From Streptomyces sp. BV286 (lineage in GTDB: Bacteria > Actinomycetota > Actinomycetes > Streptomycetales > Streptomycetaceae), in assembly GCF_019090165.1 (NCBI RefSeq), contig NZ_JAHRIB010000164.1, forward strand, positions 1 through 34,213: a DNA stretch of 34,213 nucleotides. The letters run 5' to 3'. The position numbers and the translations under genes were made by a program. The notes below the pieces were generated by a model. That model was not told the DNA's origin, did not search any database, and worked only from the letters and a program-made list of their open reading frames with translations. Positions 1-8,592 of this stretch are shown piece after piece. The first letter of the stretch is position 1, and each line of letters opens with the position of its first letter.

Positions 1-184
1 GGGCGGGCCAAGATGTTGCCGGGCCAAGGTGGTTGTCGGGTGTGGGATTGTCCCGACTCTGTCACGTGAGGGCGTTCGGGGCGGGTTGGGGGAACCCGGG
101 AGGTGCGTGTGCCCCTCCTTCTCCACGAATCTTCTCCACGGACCGGAGCGGATCGTCCCCAACCGCAACTTCCTGGAGCAGCCC

Positions 185-1402
185 GTGACAACGCCGGACA
201 CAACAGCGAGGCGCACGCTGGCGGCATGTGCCGCCCTGATGGTCGGCGCCCTGACCCTCACCGCGTGCGGCGGCGACGCCAAGGCCGACAACAGGACCGA
301 CGACAAGTCCGGTGGGGCCAAGGCCTCCGCGCCCGAGGTCGTGATCTCCGCGAAGGACGGTTCGACCGGGGCGTCGATCAACTCGACCGGTGTGAAGGTC
401 AGCGACGGGAAGCTGACCGAGGTGAAGATGACGGCGTCGGCGACGGGCACGGCCGTACCGGGGGTCATCGCGGCGAACGGGAAGAGCTGGAAGCCCGAGG
501 AGCAGCTGGAGCGAGGGACGAAGTACCAGATATCCGCCACTGCCAAGGATGCGGACGGGAAGACGGCGGCGGCCAACTCCATCTTCACCACCGTGTCGAC
601 GGACAACAGTTTCATCGGGACGTACACGCCCGACGACGGGACGAAGGTCGGGGTCGGGATGCCCGTGTCCTTCACGTTCGACAAGGCGATCAGCAACAAG
701 AAGGACGTGCAGTCGCACATCCGGGTCACGTCCAGCAGTGGCCAGAAGGTGGTCGGGCACTGGTTCGGTACGCAGCGGCTGGACTTCCGGCCCGAGGCGT
801 ACTGGAAGGCCGGTTCCAAGGTCACGATGAAGGTCGACCTGGACGGGGTGGAGGGCGCGAACGGCGTCTACGGCGTGCAGGACAAGACGGTCACGTTCAC
901 GGTCGGCCGCTCGCAGGTGTCCACGGTCGACGTCGCCACACAGACCATGAAGGTCGTACGCGACGGGAAGACCGTCAGGACGATCCCCATCTCGGCGGGC
1001 AGCCCGGAGAACAGCACGTACAACGGGCAGATGGTGATCTCCGAGAAGTTCCGGCAGACACGGATGAACGGGTCCACGGTCGGCTACGGCGGGGAGTACG
1101 ACATCTCGGATGTTCCGAACGCGATGCGGTTGACGACCTCGGGGACGTTCATTCACGGCAACTACTGGTACAACAAGGGCAATCCGCCCTTCGGGAAGCA
1201 GGGCACCAGCCACGGCTGCATCGGGCTGGCGGACGTGCGGGGGGCCGGTGGCGACACGACCGCCAAGTGGTTCTTCGACAACTCGCTCGTCGGGGACGTC
1301 GTGACGGTCAGGAACTCCCCCGACAAGACGGTGGCGCCGGACAACGGCCTCAACGGCTGGAACATGGCATGGAGTGCCTGGACTGCCGGAAGCGCCCTCT
1401 GA
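185..1402 (+). CDS. Lipoprotein L,D-transpeptidase (YkuD domain)
   Basis: Predicted cell-wall enzyme that makes 3-3 peptidoglycan cross-links outside the membrane. The GTG at 185 is chosen because GGAG (175-178) lies six bases upstream; the longer reading frame from 29 has no signal sequence at its start. From this start the protein has 405 residues. It begins with Arg-Arg, a hydrophobic stretch and the lipobox LTAC (Cys28), so it is a lipoprotein. Residues of about 50-270 look like the two immunoglobulin-like domains usual in actinobacterial L,D-transpeptidases. The YkuD domain follows, with FIHG and the catalytic motif SHGCIGL (Cys345). A tryptophan-containing tail closes the protein. A hairpin terminator follows at 1426, so it is probably transcribed alone. 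Family assignment is firm; the physiological substrate and redundancy with paralogues cannot be read from sequence. Confidence 0.92.
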   Translation: MTTPDTTARRTLAACAALMVGALTLTACGGDAKADNRTDDKSGGAKASAPEVVISAKDGSTGASINSTGVKVSDGKLTEVKMTASATGTAVPGVIAANGKSWKPEEQLERGTKYQISATAKDADGKTAAANSIFTTVSTDNSFIGTYTPDDGTKVGVGMPVSFTFDKAISNKKDVQSHIRVTSSSGQKVVGHWFGTQRLDFRPEAYWKAGSKVTMKVDLDGVEGANGVYGVQDKTVTFTVGRSQVSTVDVATQTMKVVRDGKTVRTIPISAGSPENSTYNGQMVISEKFRQTRMNGSTVGYGGEYDISDVPNAMRLTTSGTFIHGNYWYNKGNPPFGKQGTSHGCIGLADVRGAGGDTTAKWFFDNSLVGDVVTVRNSPDKTVAPDNGLNGWNMAWSAWTAGSAL

Positions 1403-1425
1403 CCACAGGGTTTTGAGGTTCCGTC

Positions 1426-1454
1426 GGGCCGCGCAGGAACTTGTCGCGCGGCCC
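1426..1454 (+). terminator. Hairpin terminator after the L,D-transpeptidase gene
   Basis: Nine-base perfect stem (GGGCCGCGC at 1426-1434 with 1446-1454) and an 11-base loop, followed by a short T-containing stretch (CGTTTTCT). It sits 24 bases after the stop codon. The stem is seen directly; its activity is inferred. Confidence 0.6.
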
Positions 1455-1559
1455 CGGCGTTTTCTGGGCGTACGTTTTCTCGGTTCCCGGGCATGATGTC
1501 CGACCGAGGGGCTACGGTATGCACCCACAAGGTGACATGCAGCAACGCCGGGAGAAGCC

Positions 1560-2303
1560 TTGAGCGTTCCGTACGAGACGGCAGCGTACGAGCCACCCGA
1601 GTCGCCCGAGTCTCCGGAGGAGCATCTCGCGCGACTCCTCGGTCGCGCCCTGAACTCCTTCGAGCTGTCGGACGACACCATACGGCGGCTCGACCGGGCG
1701 CTGGCCCACGACAGTTCACTGCACTCCGCGCATCACAGCGCGGGGCTGCACCGCGAGACGTACCGCCATACCTGGCTGCTCGCCGATGGGAGCGCGTCCA
1801 CGCTCTGGGAGCTGGTCCACAACACCGCGCCGGGCCGTGACACCCAGCACGAGGTGTACGAGGACGAGGAAGAGCTGCGTACCGCGACGGCTCGGCTGCC
1901 GCTGCCGTCGGATGCGCCCGACTTCGAACTGCCCGTGATGGTGCGGTTGTCGGCCGTCGCCGAGCCGCTGCACTCGTATGTCGCGGACGGCTCGGCGGAC
2001 CACGGCCGGCGGCTGCTGCGCCGCGCGGAGAACACGGACCGGCCGGGCGAGGACATGGCCGAGCTGCTTCGGCTGGCGTTCGCGCACCAGATCACCCAGG
2101 CTTTCGGGCGGCCGTGCCGGGCCGGTCGGCGAGGGCTGTGCTACTCGCTCTACGAGCACGCCTTCCTGCTCCGCGACGGCCGTGAGCTGTCCCTGTGGGA
2201 GGTCGAGCACACGGCCACGCCCGACGGGCGGCACATGTGCGAGGTGTATCCCTCGGAGGAGGACGCACGGCAGGCCATGGAGCGCCGGGCCTCCGGCGGT
2301 TAG
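1560..2303 (+). CDS. DUF6227-type conserved actinomycete protein
   Basis: I recognise this 247-residue protein only as a conserved Streptomyces hypothetical, probably DUF6227; no function is known to me. The start is TTG at 1560, preceded by GGAG (1551-1554) with a five-base spacer. The protein is soluble, acidic and has no signal or membrane segment. It carries two related halves: HTWLLADGSASTLWELVHN near residue 70 and HAFLLRDGRELSLWEVEHT near 205. Each is followed by an acidic Glu-Val-Tyr segment (HEVYEDEEE, CEVYPSEED), which suggests an internal duplication. It lies alone between two terminators. The internal repeat is seen in the sequence; the family name is from memory and could be wrong. 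Confidence 0.75.
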   Translation: MSVPYETAAYEPPESPESPEEHLARLLGRALNSFELSDDTIRRLDRALAHDSSLHSAHHSAGLHRETYRHTWLLADGSASTLWELVHNTAPGRDTQHEVYEDEEELRTATARLPLPSDAPDFELPVMVRLSAVAEPLHSYVADGSADHGRRLLRRAENTDRPGEDMAELLRLAFAHQITQAFGRPCRAGRRGLCYSLYEHAFLLRDGRELSLWEVEHTATPDGRHMCEVYPSEEDARQAMERRASGG

Positions 2304-2347
2304 GCGGGATTCCGCCGGAGGGCCCGACTCTCCTTGCTGGGGCGCCG

Positions 2348-2381
2348 CTGTGGCCCGGGACTTCGCCGTCCCGGGCCACAG
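2348..2381 (+). terminator. Strong hairpin terminator
   Basis: Perfect 14-base stem (2348-2361 with 2368-2381) and six-base loop TTCGCC, followed by TCGTTTCTTG. It lies 45 bases after the DUF6227-type gene and between convergent genes, so it may stop transcription from both sides. Confidence 0.75.
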
Positions 2382-2400
2382 TCGTTTCTTGCTCTCGGTC

Positions 2401-2462
2401 GAGTGCTGAGTGGTGAGTGGTGAGCGCTCAGCACTCAGTGCTGAGTGGTGAGTGCTGAGCGA
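2401..2462. repeat. GTGCTGAGTGGTGAGT-type repeats with a 19-bp palindrome
   Basis: A short patch built almost wholly of GAGTGCTGAGTGGTGAGT words. It contains the palindrome CTCAGCACTCAGTGCTGAG (2427-2445; nine-base arms around one central C). It fills the gap just downstream of the fruA stop codon (2467-2469). It may add a terminator for fruA, or be replication-slippage sequence. Confidence 0.6.
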
Positions 2463-2466
2463 GTGT

Positions 2467-4662
2467 TCAGGCCGCGATCGGCTCCTTCGCCTGAGACGCC
2501 GTGGGGGCCTCGGGGGTCTTCTCCGTGCCGTCGCCCGGCGCCTGCTTTCGCATGCCCTTCAGGACGATGACCAGGCCGGCCGTGACCGCCGTACCGACCG
2601 CGATGGCCAGCAGGTACAGGAACGGCTTGCCGATCAGGAAGGTGACCCAGATGCCGCCGTGCGGGGCGCGCAGCGTCGAGCCGAAGGCCATGGTCAGTGC
2701 GCCGGTGACCGCGCCGCCCGCCATCGAGGCCGGGATGACCCGCAGCGGGTCGGCGGCCGCGAAGGGGATCGCGCCCTCGGAGATGAAGGAGGCGCCGAGG
2801 ACCCAGGCGGCCTTGCCGTTCTCCCGCTCGGCCGTGGTGAACAGCTTCTTGCGGATCGTGGTGGCCAGGGCCATGCCCAGCGGCGGGACCATGCCGGCCG
2901 CCATGACCGTCGCCATGATCTTCATCGCGGACCCGCTCGGGTCCTGGACCGCGATGCCGCCGGTGGCGAAGGCGTAGGCGACCTTGTTGACCGGGCCGCC
3001 GAGGTCGAAGCACATCATCAGGCCGAGCAGCACGCCGAGGAGGACGGCGTTGGTGCCGGAGAGGCCGGAGAGCCAGTCCGTCATGGCCTTCTGTGCCTCG
3101 GCGATGGGCTTGCCGATCACGATGAACATCAGGAAGCCGACGATGATCGAGGAGACCAGCGGAATCACGACCACCGGCATGATGCCGCGCAGCACCGGTG
3201 GGATCTTGATCCGTTGGATGGCGAGGACGACACCGCCGGCCAGCAGACCCGCGGCCAGGCCGCCGAGGAAGCCCGCGGCGATGTTGGCCGAGATCATTCC
3301 GCCGACGAATCCGGGTACCAGGCCGGGACGGTCGGCCATGCCGTAGGCGATGTATCCGGCGAGGACGGGGATCAGGAAGCCGAAGGCGACGCCGCCGATC
3401 TGGAAGAGCAGCGCGGCCCAGCTGTCGATCTGGCCCCAGTTGAACACTTCGGTGACCGGCTTGGCCTCGTTGATCTGGTAGCCGCCGATGGCGAACCCGA
3501 GGGCGATGAGCAGACCGCCCGCGGCCACGAAGGGGACCATGTAGCTCACGCCGGACATCAGCCACTTGCGGAGCTTCGTGCCGTAGCCCTCGCCGGGTTC
3601 GCCGGCGCGCTGCACCGGCGTGCCGCCGCCGGGCCGGGCGGCCGCCGTGACCTCGCCGCGGTCGGCCTTGTCGCGGACCTGTGCGATCAGTTCGGCGGCC
3701 TTGCTGATGCCCGCCTTGACGCCGACGTCCACGGTGGGCTTTCCGGCGAACCGGTCCTTCTCCCGTACGGGCATGTCGTGCGCGAAGATCACGCCGTCCG
3801 CGGCGGCGATGACCGCCGGGTCGAGCCGGGTGAAGCCGGCCGAGCCCTGGGTCTCGACGACGACCTCGACGTCACCGGCCGCGCGGCCCGCGTTCTCCAG
3901 CGACTCGGCCGCCATGTAGGTGTGCGCGATGCCGGTGGGGCAGGAGGTGACGGCGACGATGCGGAAGGGCCTGCCGCCGCTTTGCTCGGCGGATGCGGCG
4001 GGCGCGGCGGATGTGTCGGATGCGGCGGGCGTGGCTGGGGCGGTGGAGGCCGTGGTGGTGGCGCCGTCCGTGGCCGCCGGGGCCGGGGGCGCCGCTGCGG
4101 TCGGGGACGCGGCGGGAGTCGGCTCCGCGTCGGTCGAGGCGGACTCGGGCCCGGTCCCAGCCCCGCTGCCGGCCTCTGCCGTGTCGGGCTCGGAGCCGGG
4201 ACCGGCCGCGGAGGCGGGGGTTTCGTCGCCGCGGATGAGGGCCGCCGCGGCCGTCGCGTCGCCCACCGACCGCAGGGCGGACGTGAACTCGGCGTTCATC
4301 AGCTGGCGGGCCAGCGACGACAGGATGGTGAGGTGGGCGTCGTCCGCCCCGGCCGGTGCGGCGATCAGGAAGATCAGGTCGGCCGGGCCGTCGGGGGCGC
4401 CGAAGTCGATCCCGGCCGCGCTGCGTCCGAAGGCCAGGGTCGGCTCGGTGACGTGTTCGCTGCGGCAGTGCGGGATGCCGATGCCGCCGTCGAGGCCGGT
4501 CGGCATCTGGGCCTCGCGGGCGGCGACGTCGGCGAGGAATCCGTCCAGGTCGGTCACCCGCCCCAGGGACACCATGCGCTCGGCGAGGGCGCGGGCCGCC
4601 GCTTCCTTCGTATCGGCGGACAGGTCGAGATCGACCAGGTCCGCGGTGATCATCTCGCTCAT
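2467..4662 (-). CDS. fruA: PTS fructose transporter, fused EIIA-EIIB-EIIC
   Basis: Fructose-specific permease of the phosphotransferase system, 731 residues. It imports fructose and phosphorylates it to fructose 1-phosphate, the substrate of the upstream FruK. EIIA occupies residues 1-145, with the phosphorylated His65 in GIGIPHCRSEH. A long Ala/Thr/Ser/Pro-rich linker covers about 148-230. EIIB covers about 230-335, with phosphocysteine Cys241 in TSCPTGIAHTYMAAE. The membrane EIIC domain starts near 355 and includes GGPVNKVAYAF. The start ATG at 4662 has GAAGGAG six bases upstream. Its first bases overlap the stop of a questionable 125-codon frame (4659-5036). It is the last gene of the fruR-fruK-fruA operon. 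The linker is unusually long and low in complexity; otherwise the domain order is normal for actinobacteria. Confidence 0.96.
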   Translation of the reverse strand: MSEMITADLVDLDLSADTKEAAARALAERMVSLGRVTDLDGFLADVAAREAQMPTGLDGGIGIPHCRSEHVTEPTLAFGRSAAGIDFGAPDGPADLIFLIAAPAGADDAHLTILSSLARQLMNAEFTSALRSVGDATAAAALIRGDETPASAAGPGSEPDTAEAGSGAGTGPESASTDAEPTPAASPTAAAPPAPAATDGATTTASTAPATPAASDTSAAPAASAEQSGGRPFRIVAVTSCPTGIAHTYMAAESLENAGRAAGDVEVVVETQGSAGFTRLDPAVIAAADGVIFAHDMPVREKDRFAGKPTVDVGVKAGISKAAELIAQVRDKADRGEVTAAARPGGGTPVQRAGEPGEGYGTKLRKWLMSGVSYMVPFVAAGGLLIALGFAIGGYQINEAKPVTEVFNWGQIDSWAALLFQIGGVAFGFLIPVLAGYIAYGMADRPGLVPGFVGGMISANIAAGFLGGLAAGLLAGGVVLAIQRIKIPPVLRGIMPVVVIPLVSSIIVGFLMFIVIGKPIAEAQKAMTDWLSGLSGTNAVLLGVLLGLMMCFDLGGPVNKVAYAFATGGIAVQDPSGSAMKIMATVMAAGMVPPLGMALATTIRKKLFTTAERENGKAAWVLGASFISEGAIPFAAADPLRVIPASMAGGAVTGALTMAFGSTLRAPHGGIWVTFLIGKPFLYLLAIAVGTAVTAGLVIVLKGMRKQAPGDGTEKTPEAPTASQAKEPIAA

Positions 4663-5036
4663 CGCGGGCTCCTTCGCACGCGTATCGCCCGGGGAGAGTT
4701 GTGGGCGAGGGTGGGGACGGGGGTGGTGACGGGGGTGCCGCAGTCGAGGCTGCGGTCGAGGACCGCGGTGGCTGCGGGGTGCGGGGATACGGGGTGGGTG
4801 GATATGGCGGGGCCGGAGTGGCCCCGCCCCCGCGCGGCCGTGGTCGCTGCTGTCGTTGTTGCTGTTGCTGTTGCTGTTGCCGTCGTTTCCGCTGTTGCCT
4901 CTGCGGTCACCACGGTCGAGGTCGCGGCGGGTAAGGGGAGTCCCCGTCGCGTCGGGACCGTGCCTCGGTTCCTCGCGAGAGGGCTCTCCGCGACGCCGAC
5001 TCTCACGCCGTCGGCTCTCACGGCGCCGGCTCTCAT
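4659..5036 (-). CDS. Doubtful 125-codon ORF wedged between fruK and fruA
   Basis: An open frame whose ATG overlaps the fruK stop (ATGA, 5036-5033) and whose TGA overlaps the fruA start (ATGA, 4662-4659), so translation could be coupled at both ends. The product would be basic at the ends, with a Thr/Ala tract near residues 44-68 encoded by a GCTGTT-type repeat. It has no domain I recognise. It carries a TTA codon (4934-4932), rare in Streptomyces and dependent on bldA tRNA. Its first codons come from a short tandem repeat (GTGAGAGCCG-like). Codon usage in the middle is not typical of Streptomyces genes. It may be a chance frame in a repeat-rich spacer. The exact double overlap is the only reason to list it. 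Confidence 0.25.
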   Translation of the reverse strand: MRAGAVRADGVRVGVAESPLARNRGTVPTRRGLPLPAATSTVVTAEATAETTATATATATTTAATTAARGRGHSGPAISTHPVSPHPAATAVLDRSLDCGTPVTTPVPTLAHNSPRAIRVRRSPR

Positions 5037-5980
5037 GGCGCCGGCTCCGTCAGTACGCGGTCCACCGGGATTTCCGAGGTGATCGTCACCGCGGCCGGGT
5101 CCAGGTCCGACGGGCTCGGCATCTCGCTGCCCGGCAGTTGGACGGCGGCCGCGCCGTGGGCCACGGCGGAGGCGAGCGCGCGGGGTCCGCTTCCCCCGGC
5201 GATGAGGAATCCGGCGAGCGAGGAGTCACCGGCGCCCACGTTGCTGCGTACGACGTCGACGCGGGCGCTCGCGAACCACACGCCTTCCTCGCCGACGAGG
5301 AGCTGTCCGTCCGCGCCGAGGGAGGCGAGCACGGCGCGCGCGCCCAGCTCCCGTAGTTCTTCGGCGGCCTTGACCGCGTCGCCGACCGTGGCGAGCGGGC
5401 GGCCGACCGCTTCGGCGAGCTCCTCGATGTTCGGCTTGACGACGTCGGGGCGCTCGCGCAGTGCAGCGAGCAGCGCCGGTCCCGAGGTGTCCAGCGCGAT
5501 GCGGGCGCCCGCCTGGTGGGCTCGGGCGACGAGTTCCGCGTACCAGGAGGGTGCGAGGCCGCGCGGCAGGCTGCCGCAGCAGGCGATCCAGTCGGCGTCG
5601 CGGGACTGTTCGCGTACGGCCTCCAGGAGGGACTCCTCCTCGGCGGGGGTCAGTTCGGGTCCGGGGGCGTTGATCTTCGTGAGGACGCCGTCCGCTTCGG
5701 CGAGGGCGATGTTCGAGCGGGTGGCCCCGGCGACCGGGACCGGTGCGACCTCTATGCCCTGTGCGTCGAGGAGGTCGGCGACGAGGGCGCCCGGGGCTCC
5801 GCCGAGCGGCAGGACCGCGACGGTGCGCCGGCCGGCGGCGGCGACCGCCCGCGAGACGTTGACGCCCTTGCCGCCCGGGTCCATGCGCTCTCCGGTGGCC
5901 CGGATGACCTCGCCCCGGTCGAGCGACGGGACCTCGTACGTGCGGTCCAGGGAGGGGTTCGGGGTGACGGTGAGGATCAT
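5033..5980 (-). CDS. fruK: 1-phosphofructokinase
   Basis: PfkB/ribokinase-family sugar kinase of 315 residues, the normal length. It phosphorylates fructose 1-phosphate (made by FruA) to fructose 1,6-bisphosphate in the cytoplasm. The N-terminus MILTVTPNPSLDRTYEV and the glycine motif DPGGKGVNVSRA (residues 34-45) are typical of this subgroup. The PfkB signature NVGAGDSSLAGF contains the catalytic base Asp252. The ATG at 5980 overlaps the fruR stop by four bases (ATGA), so the two genes are translationally coupled. The assignment rests on family motifs and on operon context with fruR and fruA. Confidence 0.95.
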   Translation of the reverse strand: MILTVTPNPSLDRTYEVPSLDRGEVIRATGERMDPGGKGVNVSRAVAAAGRRTVAVLPLGGAPGALVADLLDAQGIEVAPVPVAGATRSNIALAEADGVLTKINAPGPELTPAEEESLLEAVREQSRDADWIACCGSLPRGLAPSWYAELVARAHQAGARIALDTSGPALLAALRERPDVVKPNIEELAEAVGRPLATVGDAVKAAEELRELGARAVLASLGADGQLLVGEEGVWFASARVDVVRSNVGAGDSSLAGFLIAGGSGPRALASAVAHGAAAVQLPGSEMPSPSDLDPAAVTITSEIPVDRVLTEPAP

Positions 5981-6738
5981 GCGCGCACTACTTCCGTGCC
6001 GCCGCGCTCGATGGCGGTCGCGTCTTCGGGGCTCAGCCCGCTGTCGGTGATCAGCAGGTCCACTTCGCTGAGGTCGCCGAAGCGTGCGAAGTGTTCCTGT
6101 CCGTGCTTGGCCGAGTCGACGAGCAGCACGACGCGGCGTGCGGCGGCGAGGGCGGCGCGCTTCACGGCGGCCTCGGCGAGGTCCGGGGTGGTCAGGCCGT
6201 GTTCGGCGGAGAAGCCGTTCGCCGCGAGGAAGACGACGTCGGCGCGGATCTCTCCGTAGGCCCGCAGCGCCCAGGCGTCGACGGCCGCGCGTGTACGGTG
6301 CCGGACGCGGCCCCCGATGAGGTGGAGCTGCATGCCGGGATGGTCGGCGAGGCGGGCCGCGATGGGCAGGCTGTGGGTCACGACGGTGAGGGTGGCCTCC
6401 AGCGGGAGGGCCCCGGCGAGGCGGGCCGTGGTCGTGCCCGCGTCGAGGATCATCGTGCCTTTGTCGGGCAGCTCGGCGAGGGCCGCCTTGGCGATGCGGT
6501 CCTTCTCGTCGGCGGCGGTGGTCTCGCGCTCGGCGAGGTCGGGCTCGAAGTCGAGCCGTCCGGCCGGTATGGCGCCCCCGTGGACCCGGCGCAGCAGTCC
6601 CGCGCGGTCGAGGGCTTTCAGGTCGCGCCGGATGGTCTCGGCCGTGACCTGGAACTCCTCGGCCAGTGACACCACGTCCACGCGGCCACCGTCACGCGCG
6701 AGCCGGAGGATCTCCTGCTGCCGCTCAGGTGCGTACAT
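5977..6738 (-). CDS. fruR: DeoR-family repressor of the fructose operon
   Basis: Transcription factor of 253 residues. The N-terminal DeoR helix-turn-helix (MYAPERQQEILRLARDGG, then VTAETIRRDLKALDRAG, about residues 1-57) is followed by the sugar-phosphate-sensing DeoR C-terminal domain (about 75-235, including DAGTTTARLAG). In this family fructose 1-phosphate is the usual inducer. The ATG at 6738 has GGAGG nine bases upstream. It is the first gene of the operon, reads into fruK with a four-base overlap, and follows a promoter flanked by inverted repeats that it probably binds itself. The gene name rests on domain and context. Confidence 0.9.
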   Translation of the reverse strand: MYAPERQQEILRLARDGGRVDVVSLAEEFQVTAETIRRDLKALDRAGLLRRVHGGAIPAGRLDFEPDLAERETTAADEKDRIAKAALAELPDKGTMILDAGTTTARLAGALPLEATLTVVTHSLPIAARLADHPGMQLHLIGGRVRHRTRAAVDAWALRAYGEIRADVVFLAANGFSAEHGLTTPDLAEAAVKRAALAAARRVVLLVDSAKHGQEHFARFGDLSEVDLLITDSGLSPEDATAIERGGTEVVRA

Positions 6739-6759
6739 GCCCGTTCGCCTCCACCCTGT

Positions 6760-6823
6760 GCCCGAACCTGTGGTTTCACTCGGAGGCTACGCTCGGATTT
6801 CGGGAAAGTAAACAGGTTCGGGC
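6760..6823 (-). promoter_or_regulatory. fruRKA promoter with flanking inverted-repeat operators
   Basis: On the minus strand a -35-like TTTACT (6812-6807) and a -10-like TAGCCT (6789-6784) are separated by 17 bases, a good vegetative-type promoter. A perfect 12-base inverted repeat, GCCCGAACCTGT, flanks the promoter at 6760-6771 and, inverted, at 6812-6823. One arm touches the -35 and the other lies about 13 bases past the -10. This arrangement suits repression by FruR. The arms and spacing are seen; FruR binding is inferred. Confidence 0.65.
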
Positions 6824-6871
6824 ATCGAGTGGGCATGAACGGACATCAGACGGTTGTCGCTCGACCGCGGA

Positions 6872-6962
6872 GCGCGAAGCCCGGCCCTGGGGTGGCGCGA
6901 AGCCCGGCCCTGGGGTGGCGCGAAGCCCGGCCCTGGGGTGGCGTGAGGCCGACCGTGGGATG
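6872..6962. repeat. 23-bp tandem repeat, three exact copies plus a degenerate one
   Basis: The unit GCGCGAAGCCCGGCCCTGGG + GTG occurs exactly at 6872-6894, 6895-6917 and 6918-6940. A degenerate copy follows to 6962 and runs into the hairpin at 6966. It lies upstream of fruR and downstream of the transporter gene at 7025. Confidence 0.85.
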
Positions 6963-6965
6963 ACG

Positions 6966-6997
6966 CGAGGCCCGGCCCCGGAAGGGGCCGGGCCTCG
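6966..6997 (-). terminator. Hairpin terminator after the DHA2 transporter gene
   Basis: Perfect 14-base stem (6966-6979 with 6984-6997) and GGAA loop, 27 bases beyond the transporter stop codon at 7025. The left arm resembles a further degenerate copy of the adjacent 23-bp repeat. Confidence 0.65.
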
Positions 6998-7024
6998 AAG
7001 CGCCGGATCGGTGAACCGCTTTGC

Positions 7025-8551
7025 TCAGCCCACGAGTTCGGGCTCCTTGGCGGGCAGGACCTCGGCGGTCTCCGCCCCCTCCACGTGCTGGGCGGGACGC
7101 TTCGGGAGGGCGAACATCAGGAGGAAGATGGCCGTCATCACGACGACGACCCAGACCAGCGCGTACTGGAAGGCGTCGACGAACGCGGGACCCACCTCGG
7201 GGCCGGCCAGGTGGTCGGACATCGTGCCGAAGAAGACGACGGAGACCAGGCCGAGGCCGAGGGCGTTGCCCATCTGCTGGACGGTGTTGATCAGGCCGGA
7301 CGCCGAGCCGGAGTGCTCACGCGGCACCTCGGAGAGGATCGCGTCCGTCAGCGGGGCGACGATCAGGCCCATGCCCAGGCCCATGACGACCAGCGGGAGG
7401 GCCATCTGCCAGGAGGCGATGGACATGCCGTACCGCTCCGACTCCCAGATGTAGAGCAGGACGCCGGCGGCCATGGTGAGCGCGCCCGCCTGGAGCACCT
7501 TCCGGCCGAACCGGGGCACCAGCTGCTGCACCGACAGCCCGGCCGCCAGCGAGACCGCGATCGAGAAGGGGACGCCCGTCAGTCCCGCCCGCAGCGGGGA
7601 CCAGCCGAGGCCGGCCTGCATGTAGAGCGTCCAGACCAGGAAGAAGATGCCGAGGCCGATCCCGAAGACGGTCTGTACGGCGATGCCGGCCGCGAAGCTC
7701 TTCACCTTGAACAGGGACAGCTCGACGAGAGGCGATCCGTCACGCGCGGCCTTCCTCTTCTCGTACGCCACCAGGGCCCCGAAGACCACGAGGGCGCCGC
7801 CCATCGAGACGTACCCCCACGCCGGCCAGCCCAGCTCGCGGCCGCGGATGAGCGGGTAGAGCAGCATCAGCAGACCGAGGGTGACCAGCGCGACGCCGAC
7901 GAGGTCGAGCTTCAGGGCGTGCGGGGCCTTGGACTCGGTGATGAACTTCCGGCCCAGGATCAGGCCCGCGATGCCCACCGGCAGGTTGATGAGGAAGATC
8001 GGCCGCCATTCCAGACCGAACAGGTTCCACTCCGTGAGCAGCGCGCCGAAGAGGGGGCCGGAGACCGCGCCCAGACCCACGACCGCGCCGAACAGTCCGA
8101 AGACCTTGCCGCGCTCGTGCGCCGGGAACGTGGCGTGCACGATCGACAGGACCTGCGGCACCATCAGCGCGGCCATGGCGCCCTGGAGGATCCGGGAGGC
8201 GACCAGCATGTCCGGGTTCACCGCGAAGCCGCAGAGCGCCGACGCGAGGGTGAAGCCGCCGATGCCGACGAGGAAGAGGCGCTTGCGGCCGTGGATGTCA
8301 CCGAGCCGCCCGCCGGTGATCAGTCCCGCGGCGAAGGCGAGCGCGTAACCCGCCGTGATCCACTGGATCTGGCTGAAGGACGCGCCCGCGTCCCGCTGGA
8401 TCGACGGGATCGCGATGTTGACGATCGTGACGTCGACCAGGTCCATGAAGGCCGCGGTCATCACGATGGCGAGCGCGTACCAGCGGCGGCGGTCCGCCGC
8501 CGGGGCGGCCTCCGGGCCGAAGGGTGCGGGGGTGCTGTTTGGCGAGGTCAT
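7025..8551 (-). CDS. DHA2-type MFS efflux transporter
   Basis: Membrane transporter of 508 residues with the hydrophobic pattern of about 14 helices typical of the EmrB/QacA (DHA2) drug:H+ antiporters. Visible family motifs are DLVDVTIVNIAIPSIQ in helix 1 and GGRLGDIHGRKRLF in the helix 2-3 loop (motif A). The tail after the last helix is hydrophilic. It probably exports toxic or secondary-metabolite molecules; the substrate is unknown. The ATG at 8551 has no clear ribosome site, but TACCTT ends seven bases upstream, so a leaderless transcript is possible. It is divergent from the WYL regulator at 8721, which may control it. A second DHA2 transporter is encoded at 14198-15736. Confidence 0.92.
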   Translation of the reverse strand: MTSPNSTPAPFGPEAAPAADRRRWYALAIVMTAAFMDLVDVTIVNIAIPSIQRDAGASFSQIQWITAGYALAFAAGLITGGRLGDIHGRKRLFLVGIGGFTLASALCGFAVNPDMLVASRILQGAMAALMVPQVLSIVHATFPAHERGKVFGLFGAVVGLGAVSGPLFGALLTEWNLFGLEWRPIFLINLPVGIAGLILGRKFITESKAPHALKLDLVGVALVTLGLLMLLYPLIRGRELGWPAWGYVSMGGALVVFGALVAYEKRKAARDGSPLVELSLFKVKSFAAGIAVQTVFGIGLGIFFLVWTLYMQAGLGWSPLRAGLTGVPFSIAVSLAAGLSVQQLVPRFGRKVLQAGALTMAAGVLLYIWESERYGMSIASWQMALPLVVMGLGMGLIVAPLTDAILSEVPREHSGSASGLINTVQQMGNALGLGLVSVVFFGTMSDHLAGPEVGPAFVDAFQYALVWVVVVMTAIFLLMFALPKRPAQHVEGAETAEVLPAKEPELVG

Positions 8552-8560
8552 GTTCGTAAG

Positions 8561-8592
8561 GTAGGAGGGATGTAGGTCAGATCGTGTCCTAC
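8561..8592. promoter_or_regulatory. Inverted repeat in the transporter/WYL divergent region
   Basis: GTAGGA (8561-8566) and TCCTAC (8587-8592) form a six-base inverted repeat, with a further GTAGG at 8572-8576. It lies ten bases upstream of the transporter start, where a regulator binding site would be expected. The arms are short, so this is only a candidate. Confidence 0.3.
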
